Of a stretch of DNA of 64,000 nt, positions 34,713 through 42,932 are shown piece after piece (within the stretch, counting starts at the first letter, position 1; each line of letters opens with the position of its first letter). The stretch lies in NCBI RefSeq assembly GCF_024622505.1, contig NZ_JANKAS010000007.1:1-64000 (forward strand). The letters are read 5' to 3'. The position numbers were made by a program, and so were the translations under genes. Origin of the DNA: Irregularibacter muris (GTDB lineage Bacteria; Bacillota; Clostridia; Eubacteriales; Garciellaceae). The notes under the pieces were generated by a model that was not told where the DNA came from, did no database searches, and saw only the letters and a list, made by a program, of their open reading frames with translations.

Positions 34713-37559
34713 ATGAGTAGAAAACAAATAATATATGATTGCCTAATAAACTTATGCAACAGTACTACTCTTGAAGAGATTGAAGAAGGTTTTCTTGGAT
34801 TTGAAACACGAATAATTAGTAAAAAAACTGGCTTTATAAGAAATAATGTAAGTAAGGAACTAAATCAACTAACAAGGGAAGGTAAAGTCATAAAGGTAGT
34901 AGGTCGACCAACCTATTATTTTGTATATCAAAAAATGAATGAACTTTTAGGAAAAATTTTGGATGCTGAAAATTTAGAGGTAGAATCCTTAAGAAGCATC
35001 ATAGCGACAACTAATGAAGAAAAAGGAATAGATTTCATAAATGAAGATACCGATACTGATATTTTTCATAGCATCATTGGATTTGAAAGTAGTCTTAAGG
35101 TGCCAATTCTTCAGGCAAAGGCCGCCATTTCGTATCCACCAAATGGATTAAATATGCTATTAATTGGCCCCACTGGAAGTGGCAAATCCATGTTTGCCGA
35201 AATAATATATAAATATGCGCTTGACAATAATTTAGTGGAACCAGAGGCTAATTTTGTTATTTTTAATTGTGCAGAATATGCGAATAATCCACAATTACTT
35301 TTATCGCAATTGTTCGGTCATAAAAAGGGTGCATATACAGGAGCAACTAGTGATTCTATGGGTCTTGTTGAAAAGGCAAATGGTGGGATATTTTTTCTAG
35401 ATGAGGTCCACAGATTACCCCCTCAAGCTCAAGAGATGCTTTTTTTGTTAATAGATAAGAATATTTATCGTCGACTTGGAGAAACGGATATAGATCGAAC
35501 TGCAAAGGTACTTTTAATTGCGGCAACTACAGAGGATATTAATTCTGTTTTATTGACAACTTTTTTAAGACGGTTTCCTATGGTCATTACCATGCCCTCC
35601 CTTGAGGAAAGATTGTTAAATGAGCGTTATGAATTAATATACGAATTTTTCCTAAATCAATCAAAAATCATAAATGCGAATATTCGTGTAAATAAATCTG
35701 TCATGAAGGCATTACTCTTATATGATTGTAAGGGAAATGTTGGACAACTTAAAAATGATATTCAAATTATTTGTGCTAGAGGATTTTTGGATTACAAAAC
35801 AAAATCCAAGAATCAAATTGAGTTGGATGCTTCTACACTTCCTAACCATGTGTATAATGGATTATTAAAAATGCAAGAGAAACGAAAAGAGATTTTAAAT
35901 TTTTTTAATATAAATAATAGAGATTATTATGACTTTTCTTCAGAAAACAAAAAACAAAGATTTTATAATGATAAAGATGACTTTTCCGAAGAATTATATA
36001 AAAAAATTGGAGAGGTCTTCGAAATATACACAAAAAGAGGATATTCTAATAATAAAATAAAGAAGCTTTTACAAATAAGTATCGATAAGTATTTGCAGCA
36101 ACTATTATCAAAAATGGATATTAATAATTATGAGATTAGTCCAGAAAAAGAAAAGCTTTTTAAAATTGTAGATCCTAAGATATATAATACGGTGGGTAAA
36201 ACGATATTAGAGTTTGGAAGTGAAATTTCTAATAAAAATGAAATTGAAAAACTTACCATTGCACTTTCTTTGCATATTAATGAAATAATAGAAAATAAAG
36301 ATGAAAAAAATCATATCTTTCCAATGAGATTGCAAGAAATTTCTGTAAGTTATCCTAAGGAGTACTTTATTGCTAGAAAAATTAGGATGAATATTGACCA
36401 AGAACTTAATATTTATATTTCTGAATATGAAGTGGGTATTATCACCATGTTGATTTCCTCTGTAACCAGTATTCAAAAAAGTAAAAAAATTGGAGTAATG
36501 ATAATTGGTCATGGGAGTAAAACAGCGTCGAGTATGGCTAGTGTCTGCAATGAAATGTTAATGACAACCCATTGCAAAGCAATTGATATGAGTTTGGATA
36601 TGAAAATTGATGATACCCTTGAAAAGGCGAGTATTTTAGCAAAGAATATTAATGAAGGTAAGGGGATTCTTCTATTAGTAGATATGGGCTCGTTAGTTTC
36701 GTTTGGTGAGTTGGTTGAGAAAAAAACAGGGATTAAAACATTGACAATAGATAAGGTATCAACTCCTCTAGTGTTAAAGGCTGTAAGTAAAGCCCTTCTG
36801 CCAGGAATGACTTTAGAACAACTAGCTTTAGAATGGAATGATGAGGAGACTAAGAGCAAGATTATGGATAACAAAAAGGATAATTTTAACCAAAAAACTA
36901 TTGAAGGTAAATATTGTATTATCACTTTTTGTTTGACACAGGATGGGACTTCCCAGAAGCTTGCTCAATTATTAAGAGAAAACATACCGAGCATAGCTTA
37001 TAATAATATTGAAATCATCACTATGTCTCTTGAAAAAGTAAAAAAAATAAGCCAAGAGGAATATGGGAATATTATTGCATTAATTGGAAGTGTAAATCTC
37101 AAAATAGAAAGTATTCCATATATATCAACGGATGAAATTTTAGTAAAGGATGGGTTGGATAAAATAAATAATATGATTGCTGAACTTGGATTTGATGTGC
37201 CAAATAACTATCATTTTGCAAATTTAAGCATGCGATTAATTGAAGAATCTTTAAGTTTTTTAAATCCAGAAAAAACCTATGAAATACTTGAGATTACATT
37301 ACAGGAAATTTTAAATAAGTTAAAAATAGATAATACCGATGGTCTTTATATTAGATTTCTATTACATGGTTCCTATATGCTGGAACGAGTGATAAAAAAA
37401 GAGCCTTTACCTTATAAGGATATAGCGACTTATATACAGCAACACTCTGATCTTTATAATGTAATTCGACAATCCTTTAAAAAGGTGGAAGAGATATTTA
37501 GTATCAAAATCCCTAATACCGAAATAGGATACTTGGTTGAGATGATTGATACACTATGA
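34713..37559 (+). CDS. LevR-type sigma-54-dependent, PTS-controlled activator (module IV regulator)
   Basis: A classic LevR layout: N-terminal winged HTH of the DtxR/LevR kind (residues 1-70), AAA+ domain (about 115-370; Walker A GPTGSGKS, Walker B FFLDEVHRLP, loop GAYTGA), PRD1 (about 420-590), EIIA-Man-like domain with IIGHGSKT, EIIB-Gat-like domain with TFCLTQDGTS, and PRD2 at the C-terminus (LHGSYMLERVI ... NTEIGYLVEMI). It has no C-terminal EIIA domain, unlike the other two activators here. ATG 34713 follows AAGGAGG; the frame is open to 34689. Its target is the mannose-type PTS operon downstream. Confidence 0.92.
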   Translation: MSRKQIIYDCLINLCNSTTLEEIEEGFLGFETRIISKKTGFIRNNVSKELNQLTREGKVIKVVGRPTYYFVYQKMNELLGKILDAENLEVESLRSIIATTNEEKGIDFINEDTDTDIFHSIIGFESSLKVPILQAKAAISYPPNGLNMLLIGPTGSGKSMFAEIIYKYALDNNLVEPEANFVIFNCAEYANNPQLLLSQLFGHKKGAYTGATSDSMGLVEKANGGIFFLDEVHRLPPQAQEMLFLLIDKNIYRRLGETDIDRTAKVLLIAATTEDINSVLLTTFLRRFPMVITMPSLEERLLNERYELIYEFFLNQSKIINANIRVNKSVMKALLLYDCKGNVGQLKNDIQIICARGFLDYKTKSKNQIELDASTLPNHVYNGLLKMQEKRKEILNFFNINNRDYYDFSSENKKQRFYNDKDDFSEELYKKIGEVFEIYTKRGYSNNKIKKLLQISIDKYLQQLLSKMDINNYEISPEKEKLFKIVDPKIYNTVGKTILEFGSEISNKNEIEKLTIALSLHINEIIENKDEKNHIFPMRLQEISVSYPKEYFIARKIRMNIDQELNIYISEYEVGIITMLISSVTSIQKSKKIGVMIIGHGSKTASSMASVCNEMLMTTHCKAIDMSLDMKIDDTLEKASILAKNINEGKGILLLVDMGSLVSFGELVEKKTGIKTLTIDKVSTPLVLKAVSKALLPGMTLEQLALEWNDEETKSKIMDNKKDNFNQKTIEGKYCIITFCLTQDGTSQKLAQLLRENIPSIAYNNIEIITMSLEKVKKISQEEYGNIIALIGSVNLKIESIPYISTDEILVKDGLDKINNMIAELGFDVPNNYHFANLSMRLIEESLSFLNPEKTYEILEITLQEILNKLKIDNTDGLYIRFLLHGSYMLERVIKKEPLPYKDIATYIQQHSDLYNVIRQSFKKVEEIFSIKIPNTEIGYLVEMIDTL

Positions 37560-37589
37560 TATTAATAAAAATCTTATACTTTTTGTTTG

Positions 37590-37640
37590 AAAATGCTGAA
37601 AGATAGTAACTGAAATATACTTATCTTTCAGCATTTTTCG
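37590..37640 (+). terminator. Terminator of the module IV regulator
   Basis: A 16-bp perfect stem (37590-37605 with 37622-37637) has a 16-base loop and a T-run. It separates the regulator from its target operon. Confidence 0.88.
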
Positions 37641-37665
37641 TTTTTAAATCTTTATTGATACTTTC

Positions 37666-37681
37666 TTGGCATGGATCTTGC
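37666..37681 (+). promoter_or_regulatory. Sigma-54 (-24/-12) promoter of the mannose-type PTS operon
   Basis: TTGGCATG-N4-TTGC, with GG at 37668-37669 and GC at 37680-37681, separated by exactly 10 bp. One mismatch from consensus. It lies about 50 bp before the EIIA start and downstream of the LevR-type gene. Confidence 0.87.
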
Positions 37682-37729
37682 TATTAAAATAGTATTGAGA
37701 TCTCAAATGACATAAGGAGTGAAACTGAA

Positions 37730-38140
37730 ATGGGATTAGAAAATTATATTTTTATCTTAACCCATGGGAAAGCAGGTGAAGAACTTTTAAAAAGTGCTCA
37801 AATGATTACTGGAGAAATGAAGAATGTCAAAACATTTTCGCTTTTACCTGGAGTTTCCCTAGAAAGTTATATACAAGAGGTTAAGAGTAGTTTAGATGAG
37901 GTGCCTAAGGGAGCAACAATATTAGGGATAACTGATTTATATGGTGGGACTCCTTCTAATTGTGCCAGGGCGCTTTCGAAGGATTATAATTTCTTTATAC
38001 TTGCAGGGTTAAACTTAGCAATGCTGTTGGAAGCAGATATTTTAAGAAAAAGTTTGTCAGATTATGAGTTATTAGAAGCAGTTCAAAAAGCTGGAGAAAA
38101 AGCCTGTCGAATTGTAGAAAAACTTGAATGCAATATGTAG
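37730..38140 (+). CDS. PTS system mannose-type EIIA component
   Basis: EIIA-Man domain, 136 aa, with the phosphorylated His in FILTHGKAGEELL and the conserved DLYGGTPSNCA segment. AAGGAGTG precedes the ATG. It donates phosphate to the EIIB encoded next. Confidence 0.94.
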   Translation: MGLENYIFILTHGKAGEELLKSAQMITGEMKNVKTFSLLPGVSLESYIQEVKSSLDEVPKGATILGITDLYGGTPSNCARALSKDYNFFILAGLNLAMLLEADILRKSLSDYELLEAVQKAGEKACRIVEKLECNM

Positions 38141-38169
38141 ACATTCTATAAATATGACAGAAAGGAATG

Positions 38170-38670
38170 ATGTTTAAAATGGCAGAGATTAAATTAGCAA
38201 GGGTTGATTTTCGTTTGATTCATGGTCAAGTCATTGCACGATGGTTAAAACAAATAGAGGCAAATCGAATTATTATTATTGACGATTTGCTTTCTAAAGA
38301 TCCTTTTATGAGTCAAGTGTATGTAATGGCAGCACCTGCAGGAGTAAATGTTGAAATCATATCCACTGATGAAGCAGCAGCCGCTTGGAAGAGTAATGAA
38401 TTGGGAAATGGAAATTTATTAATTTTATTTAAAAGGGTAAAATCAGCCTTTGAGGCTCAACAAAAAGGTTTTCCAATCCATACCTTGCAAATTGGAGGTT
38501 TAGGTGCAGATGTGGGAAGAAAAGTGGTTCATAATCAAATTACTTTAGATAAGGCTGATGCAGAAAAACTACAAAAGATTTCTGAGAATGGAACAAAGGT
38601 AATTTTCCAAACGGTTCCTGAAGAGAAATTTGGTAGTTTAGATAAAATACTCAAAAAGATGAAGGAGTAG
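38170..38670 (+). CDS. PTS system mannose-type EIIB component
   Basis: EIIB of the mannose/sorbose family with the phosphorylated His in DFRLIHGQVIARW. About 166 aa. ATG 38167, 38170 and 38179 are all in frame after AAAGGA (38160-38165); 38170 has the most plausible spacing among the close ones. It sits 26-30 bp after EIIA. Confidence 0.93.
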   Translation: MFKMAEIKLARVDFRLIHGQVIARWLKQIEANRIIIIDDLLSKDPFMSQVYVMAAPAGVNVEIISTDEAAAAWKSNELGNGNLLILFKRVKSAFEAQQKGFPIHTLQIGGLGADVGRKVVHNQITLDKADAEKLQKISENGTKVIFQTVPEEKFGSLDKILKKMKE

Positions 38671-38691
38671 TCAAAAAAGGAGGAATTATAC

Positions 38692-39453
38692 ATGAGTATT
38701 ATTCAAGCAATATTATTAGGTGTTATCTATTGGATTTCACAGAATAAAGTATGGTATGGTTTCTCAAATATGAGAATGCCAATATGTTTAGCACCAATCA
38801 TCGGATTAATTTTTGGTGATATGGAAACTGCTTTAGTAACTGGAGCAACTTTGCAGATGATCTATATTGGCTCCATTGCATCAGGTGGGAATCACCCAGC
38901 AGATGAAGGAATTGCTGCCTGCATAGCTATTCCAATGGCAATACAAGCAGGAATATCTCCGGAGGTTGCAGTATCTATCGCAGTACCTGTTGGACTATTA
39001 GGTACATTTATAGATAATATTAGAAAGACAATCAATACCGGTTTTGTTCATCTTGCAGATAAATATGCAGATGAAGGTAATGCAAAGGGAGTAAGAAGAG
39101 CAGCTTTTTTATATCCATTGCTCGTTTCATTCCCCTTAAGATTTTTACCAGTTTTCTTCGCAAGTATATACGGACCTGCAGCAGTGCAAACATTTATGGA
39201 TGCTGTTCCAGGGTGGGTTACTCATGGATTAACAATAGCAGGTGGTATTTTACCAGCTCTAGGCTTTGCACTGACAATGATTACCATTGGAAAAACCAAA
39301 TATATTCCATTTTTTATTATTGGATTTTTTATCGTAGCTTATTCAGGCTTAAGTATTATTGGCGTTTCCATATTTGGTCTATGTATTGCTTATCTTTATA
39401 TGACATCTAATAAAGCAGCTAATAAAAGTCAAGCTGAAGGAGGGAACTTATAA
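38692..39453 (+). CDS. PTS system mannose-type EIIC permease
   Basis: Membrane subunit of 253 aa. Family sequence such as LQMIYIGSIASGGNHPADEGIAA and PVGLLGTFIDNIRKTINTGF, given here in parts, marks the EIIC of the mannose/sorbose family. AAGGAGG lies ahead of the ATG. Its stop overlaps the EIID start by one base. Confidence 0.94.
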   Translation: MSIIQAILLGVIYWISQNKVWYGFSNMRMPICLAPIIGLIFGDMETALVTGATLQMIYIGSIASGGNHPADEGIAACIAIPMAIQAGISPEVAVSIAVPVGLLGTFIDNIRKTINTGFVHLADKYADEGNAKGVRRAAFLYPLLVSFPLRFLPVFFASIYGPAAVQTFMDAVPGWVTHGLTIAGGILPALGFALTMITIGKTKYIPFFIIGFFIVAYSGLSIIGVSIFGLCIAYLYMTSNKAANKSQAEGGNL

Positions 39454-40295
39454 TGGACCAAGTAACTAAAAATAATCAAGAAAAGATTACAAAGAGAGAT
39501 ATAACTATCTCATGGATTCGATGGCATGCTTATGCAGAAGTATCGGCTAACTTTGAAAGATTACAAGCACTAGCATTTTGCGCATCCATGACAGGTATAT
39601 TAGAGAAACTATATAAAAAGAAAGAGGATTTATCCCGAGCTTTAAAAAAACACTTAACAATGTTTAACACACAGGCTAACTGGGGATCCGTTATAAATGG
39701 AATTACCATTGCATTGGAAGAAAAGGCATCACAAGAAACTGAAAACAAAGAGGAAAGCGAGGAACTTATTACTGGAATTAAAACAGGCTTAATGGGACCA
39801 ATTGCTGGGATTGGTGATTCGCTGGACTTTGGTACTATACGACCAATCCTAATGGGCATAAGTATTCCCTTTGCATTAAAGGGTTCTGTATTTGCTGCAT
39901 TCGTACCCCTTGTGGGACAAATATTATATATGGCTATTGTAGGATTGTTTATGATTCATAAGGGTTATTCAACTGGGAAAGAATCTATTACTAGCCTTCT
40001 AAGCTCTGGTAAAATTCAACAAATCATTAGTGGTGCAGGGGTTTTGGGTATGTTTATGATGGGAGCTTTATCTGCAACATTTATATCTCTTAGCACACCT
40101 CTTGTAATCTCAACAGAAGGAGCAAATCCAATTGAGATTCAAAGCATGCTAGATGGTATCGTTCCAAACCTATTACCCTTTGCTGTTGTGTTTGCAATTT
40201 ACCTATATCTTAAGAAGACGGGAGCTAATTATTTAAAAGTTGTAGGAATTGTTTTAGCTGTAAGTTTATTAGGAGCTGCTATTGGATTATTCTAG
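39453..40295 (+). CDS. PTS system mannose-type EIID permease
   Basis: EIID subunit of 280 aa, unique to the mannose class. Conserved pieces are FCASMTGILEKLY, FNTQANWGSVING, MGPIAGIGDSLDFG and FMMGALSATFISL. With EIIC it forms the translocation channel. The ATG uses the TAATG overlap with EIIC, and AGGAGGG in the EIIC end is its ribosome site. Confidence 0.95.
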   Translation: MDQVTKNNQEKITKRDITISWIRWHAYAEVSANFERLQALAFCASMTGILEKLYKKKEDLSRALKKHLTMFNTQANWGSVINGITIALEEKASQETENKEESEELITGIKTGLMGPIAGIGDSLDFGTIRPILMGISIPFALKGSVFAAFVPLVGQILYMAIVGLFMIHKGYSTGKESITSLLSSGKIQQIISGAGVLGMFMMGALSATFISLSTPLVISTEGANPIEIQSMLDGIVPNLLPFAVVFAIYLYLKKTGANYLKVVGIVLAVSLLGAAIGLF

Positions 40296-40321
40296 AAAAA
40301 TAAGTGGGAAGGTAGATAAAG

Positions 40322-41263
40322 ATGAAAAAAGTACTTGTAACACCTAGACCCTTTGCCAAATCCGGATTAAATGAAATCAGAAGGATAGAAAGGGCAGGAT
40401 ATAAAGCAATATTTAATACCACAGGTAGACGTTTTAAAAGAAATGAACTTTATGAATTAGTGACCGATGTAGCGGGGGTTATTATTGGCGATGATAAATT
40501 TGATGAAAAGCTTTTACGACACGCTAAAAATTTAAAGGTGGTTTCAAGGTTTGGCGTTGGTGTGGATAATATTGATTTGAAAGTAGCAAAAGAATTAGAT
40601 ATTACTGTGGAAAGGGCCATAGGGGCAAATTCTACTTCTGTTGCTGAGATGGCTTTAACCTATTTCTTTGCTCTTTCAAAAAAACTTCTTGCCATGAGTC
40701 AAGAAGCAAAAAAAGGATCGAGCAAACGTATAGTTGGAAGCGAACTCTTTGGAAAAACGGTAGGCATTGTTGGATTGGGCTCAATAGGAAGGGAAGTTTG
40801 TCGTATGGCTAGGGGAATAGGTATGGATGTATTGGTATATGACCCCTATTTCAAGGACGATCCCTTAAAAGAAAAATACGATTTTTCTGTCCTCCCCTTA
40901 AAGGAAGTACTAGAAAATAGTGATTTTGTAAGCTTACACCTTCCATATACAGAAGAAACCGAAAACTTAATGAACAAAGAAACGATAGGCTATATGAAAA
41001 AATCAGCATTTTTAATAAATACAGCACGTGCTGAGATTGTTAATCAAGAGGATCTTAAAGAAGCTCTTCGCACAAATAGAATTGCAGGGGCAGCAGAGGA
41101 TGTAAATTTGGATAGAAGAATAGGAGATATTGTTAATTTACCTAACTATCTATTAACTGCCCATATTGCTTCAGTAACTCAAGAAGCCGAATTAAATACA
41201 ATGAGAATATCAACAGCTAATCTTTTAAACAAATTGAAGGAGATGGATAATAATAATGTTTGA
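40322..41263 (+). CDS. D-2-hydroxyacid dehydrogenase (phosphoglycerate dehydrogenase-like)
   Basis: NAD-dependent dehydrogenase of 313 aa. Rossmann motif GIVGLGSIGREV, catalytic Arg in INTARAEIVN, a Glu/Asp-rich GAAEDVN loop and the catalytic His in TAHIASVTQEAE. There is no ACT domain, so it is not a biosynthetic SerA of the regulated type. It follows EIID after 26 bp and overlaps the aldolase gene by 8 bases, so it most likely acts on the keto/hydroxy acid formed from the imported sugar acid. Confidence 0.85.
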   Translation: MKKVLVTPRPFAKSGLNEIRRIERAGYKAIFNTTGRRFKRNELYELVTDVAGVIIGDDKFDEKLLRHAKNLKVVSRFGVGVDNIDLKVAKELDITVERAIGANSTSVAEMALTYFFALSKKLLAMSQEAKKGSSKRIVGSELFGKTVGIVGLGSIGREVCRMARGIGMDVLVYDPYFKDDPLKEKYDFSVLPLKEVLENSDFVSLHLPYTEETENLMNKETIGYMKKSAFLINTARAEIVNQEDLKEALRTNRIAGAAEDVNLDRRIGDIVNLPNYLLTAHIASVTQEAELNTMRISTANLLNKLKEMDNNNV

Positions 41264-42149
41264 ATTAAAGGGAATTATTACAGCAATGGTAACGCCAATG
41301 AATGATAATCAGGAGATTGATGAAGGGGCCACAAGAAAAATGGTACGTATGCTAATTGATAGGGGGGTTCATGGGTTATTTATTATCGGAACCAATGGGG
41401 AATTTCATCTATTAAATGAAGAAGAGAAGGTACAATTTGCAAAGATTGTAATTGATGAAGCAAATCATGAAATCCCTATTTATGTAGGAACCGGAGGAAA
41501 TAGCACTGGGGAAGTGATTAAACTTACGAAAAGAATAAAGGAATTAGGAGCAGATGCAGTATCTGTTATTACGCCATATTATTTACCCCCTTCCCAAGCA
41601 GATTTATTAGAACACTATAAGGCAATAGCAGAAGCTGTGGATATCCCAATCATACTATATAATATTCCTGGAAATACTGGAATTAATATTGAACCAGATT
41701 CTGTACGTGAACTTGCAAAGATTCCAAACATTATTGGTGTTAAGGATAGTAGTGGAAATATTGACAATATAAAGGCTTATTTGGATGTAACAAAAGATAG
41801 TGATTTTGTTGTTCTTTCTGGATCGGATTCACTTATTCTGAAATCCTTAAAGATAGGTACTGTTGGAGCAATCGCAGCTACTTCAAATGTATTACCTGAG
41901 ATCGATGTAGATATCTATAATTCTTTTATAAATGGGGATATAGAAAGAGCTGAGAAGGCTCAAGAAAGTATCAATCCCTTAAGAATGGTTTTGAAAAAGG
42001 GTGTTGCCCCTTCAATCATGAAGAAAATGCTTAATTTAGTAGGCTATAAAGCAGGACAGCCAAGATTACCTATTAGAGAACCAAATGAAGAAATTATTGA
42101 AGAAATAAAAGAAATTATTGAACATTATCATATTCAATATGAAGCTTAA
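41256..42149 (+). CDS. DapA-family aldolase (not a true dihydrodipicolinate synthase)
   Basis: Class I aldolase barrel of 297 aa. The Schiff-base Lys is in IGVKDSSGN and the Tyr in ILYNIPGNTG; the GTNGEFHLL loop and ITPYYLPPS segment are also present. True DapA enzymes have Arg in YNxPxRTG, where this protein has Asn, so a keto-acid aldolase (2-keto-3-deoxy-acid or N-acetylneuraminate lyase type) is more likely. ATG overlaps the dehydrogenase gene. It is the last gene of the sigma-54-driven operon. Confidence 0.87.
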   Translation: MFELKGIITAMVTPMNDNQEIDEGATRKMVRMLIDRGVHGLFIIGTNGEFHLLNEEEKVQFAKIVIDEANHEIPIYVGTGGNSTGEVIKLTKRIKELGADAVSVITPYYLPPSQADLLEHYKAIAEAVDIPIILYNIPGNTGINIEPDSVRELAKIPNIIGVKDSSGNIDNIKAYLDVTKDSDFVVLSGSDSLILKSLKIGTVGAIAATSNVLPEIDVDIYNSFINGDIERAEKAQESINPLRMVLKKGVAPSIMKKMLNLVGYKAGQPRLPIREPNEEIIEEIKEIIEHYHIQYEA

Positions 42150-42204
42150 ATACAATAAGAGTTTCTCCCATTTTGTCGAACAGGTATACTATTAGATTAG
42201 TACA

Positions 42205-42248
42205 AAAAATACACCCTACAGTAAGTACTTACTGTAGGGTGTATTTTT
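42205..42248. terminator. 44-bp perfect palindrome, terminator of module IV
   Basis: Arms 42205-42226 and 42227-42248 are exact reverse complements of 22 bases with no spacer, an A-run on the left and a T-run on the right. This makes an efficient terminator in either direction. Confidence 0.88.
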
Positions 42249-42932
42249 ATGCTTAATATTGTATCCAATTTTATGCATAAAAATAATGCTGTTTTTATAA
42301 TCAACACCAAATATTATAGAGTGGCTTTTTTTATAAACTAAAACATCAAGGAACTTGTTGGTGGTATTCTGTGTAAGTTAGAGGCATAAATGGATTTTAT
42401 AGGACAGATGATTTTCTAGTAAGGACACAACTGTCTCTACTAGTTCTATAGTAATTTTAAGTTTACAGTGTCAGGGTGAAAAGCTTGTAGTTTCAATCAT
42501 GGGATGAATGCCCATTTTTTATAATCTTATATTGTAGTGTATAAGCAAAATATATACAATAGAATTATGAAAGAAGAATTACGAAGTGCCCAATATACTA
42601 TATTCAAGCTTTGTGACGATTAACTTTGCAAAAAAGTTTTTTGAGAAACTAGGAAACATCTGCAAATTACAGCCTAAGCTGGAATAACAATTGATAACGT
42701 TCTTTAATAAGTTCAAAACGAGGATTGCTGTTTCTATGCAAGAAGTTTGTCCTTTTTTAGGGCATAAAACCATTACTATCCAAATATTTGAACTGTCAGA
42801 CTAAGGTTAGTGAGTAAATTTACTTTTTTATACCATCGTGAATAATTTAGGTTATAGTATTTTCCAAGGAAAATCTGAAAATTTGAGGATAATATCTTCA
42901 GAGACTAAGATTTAATAGATAAGGAGGATGAA
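42249..42932. other. 684-bp region without an intact gene
   Basis: Only short broken frames are present. One, FAKKFFEKLGNICKLQPKLE around 42610-42690, looks like a fragment of a former coding sequence but I cannot name it. A weak ATGGG/CCCAT hairpin with six T residues is at about 42498-42522. The last 100 bases should hold the promoter of the next regulator; no clear hexamers stand out. This is probably a decayed insertion. Confidence 0.3.

Noticed and set aside
41256-42149. Assignment as dihydrodipicolinate synthase (dapA)
   Set aside because: The diagnostic Arg in YNxPxRTG is Asn and the gene lies in a sugar PTS operon, so only the superfamily is claimed.
42690-42705. Possible cre site upstream of the module V regulator
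   Set aside because: Two mismatches at key positions and over 200 bp from the gene; not better than chance.
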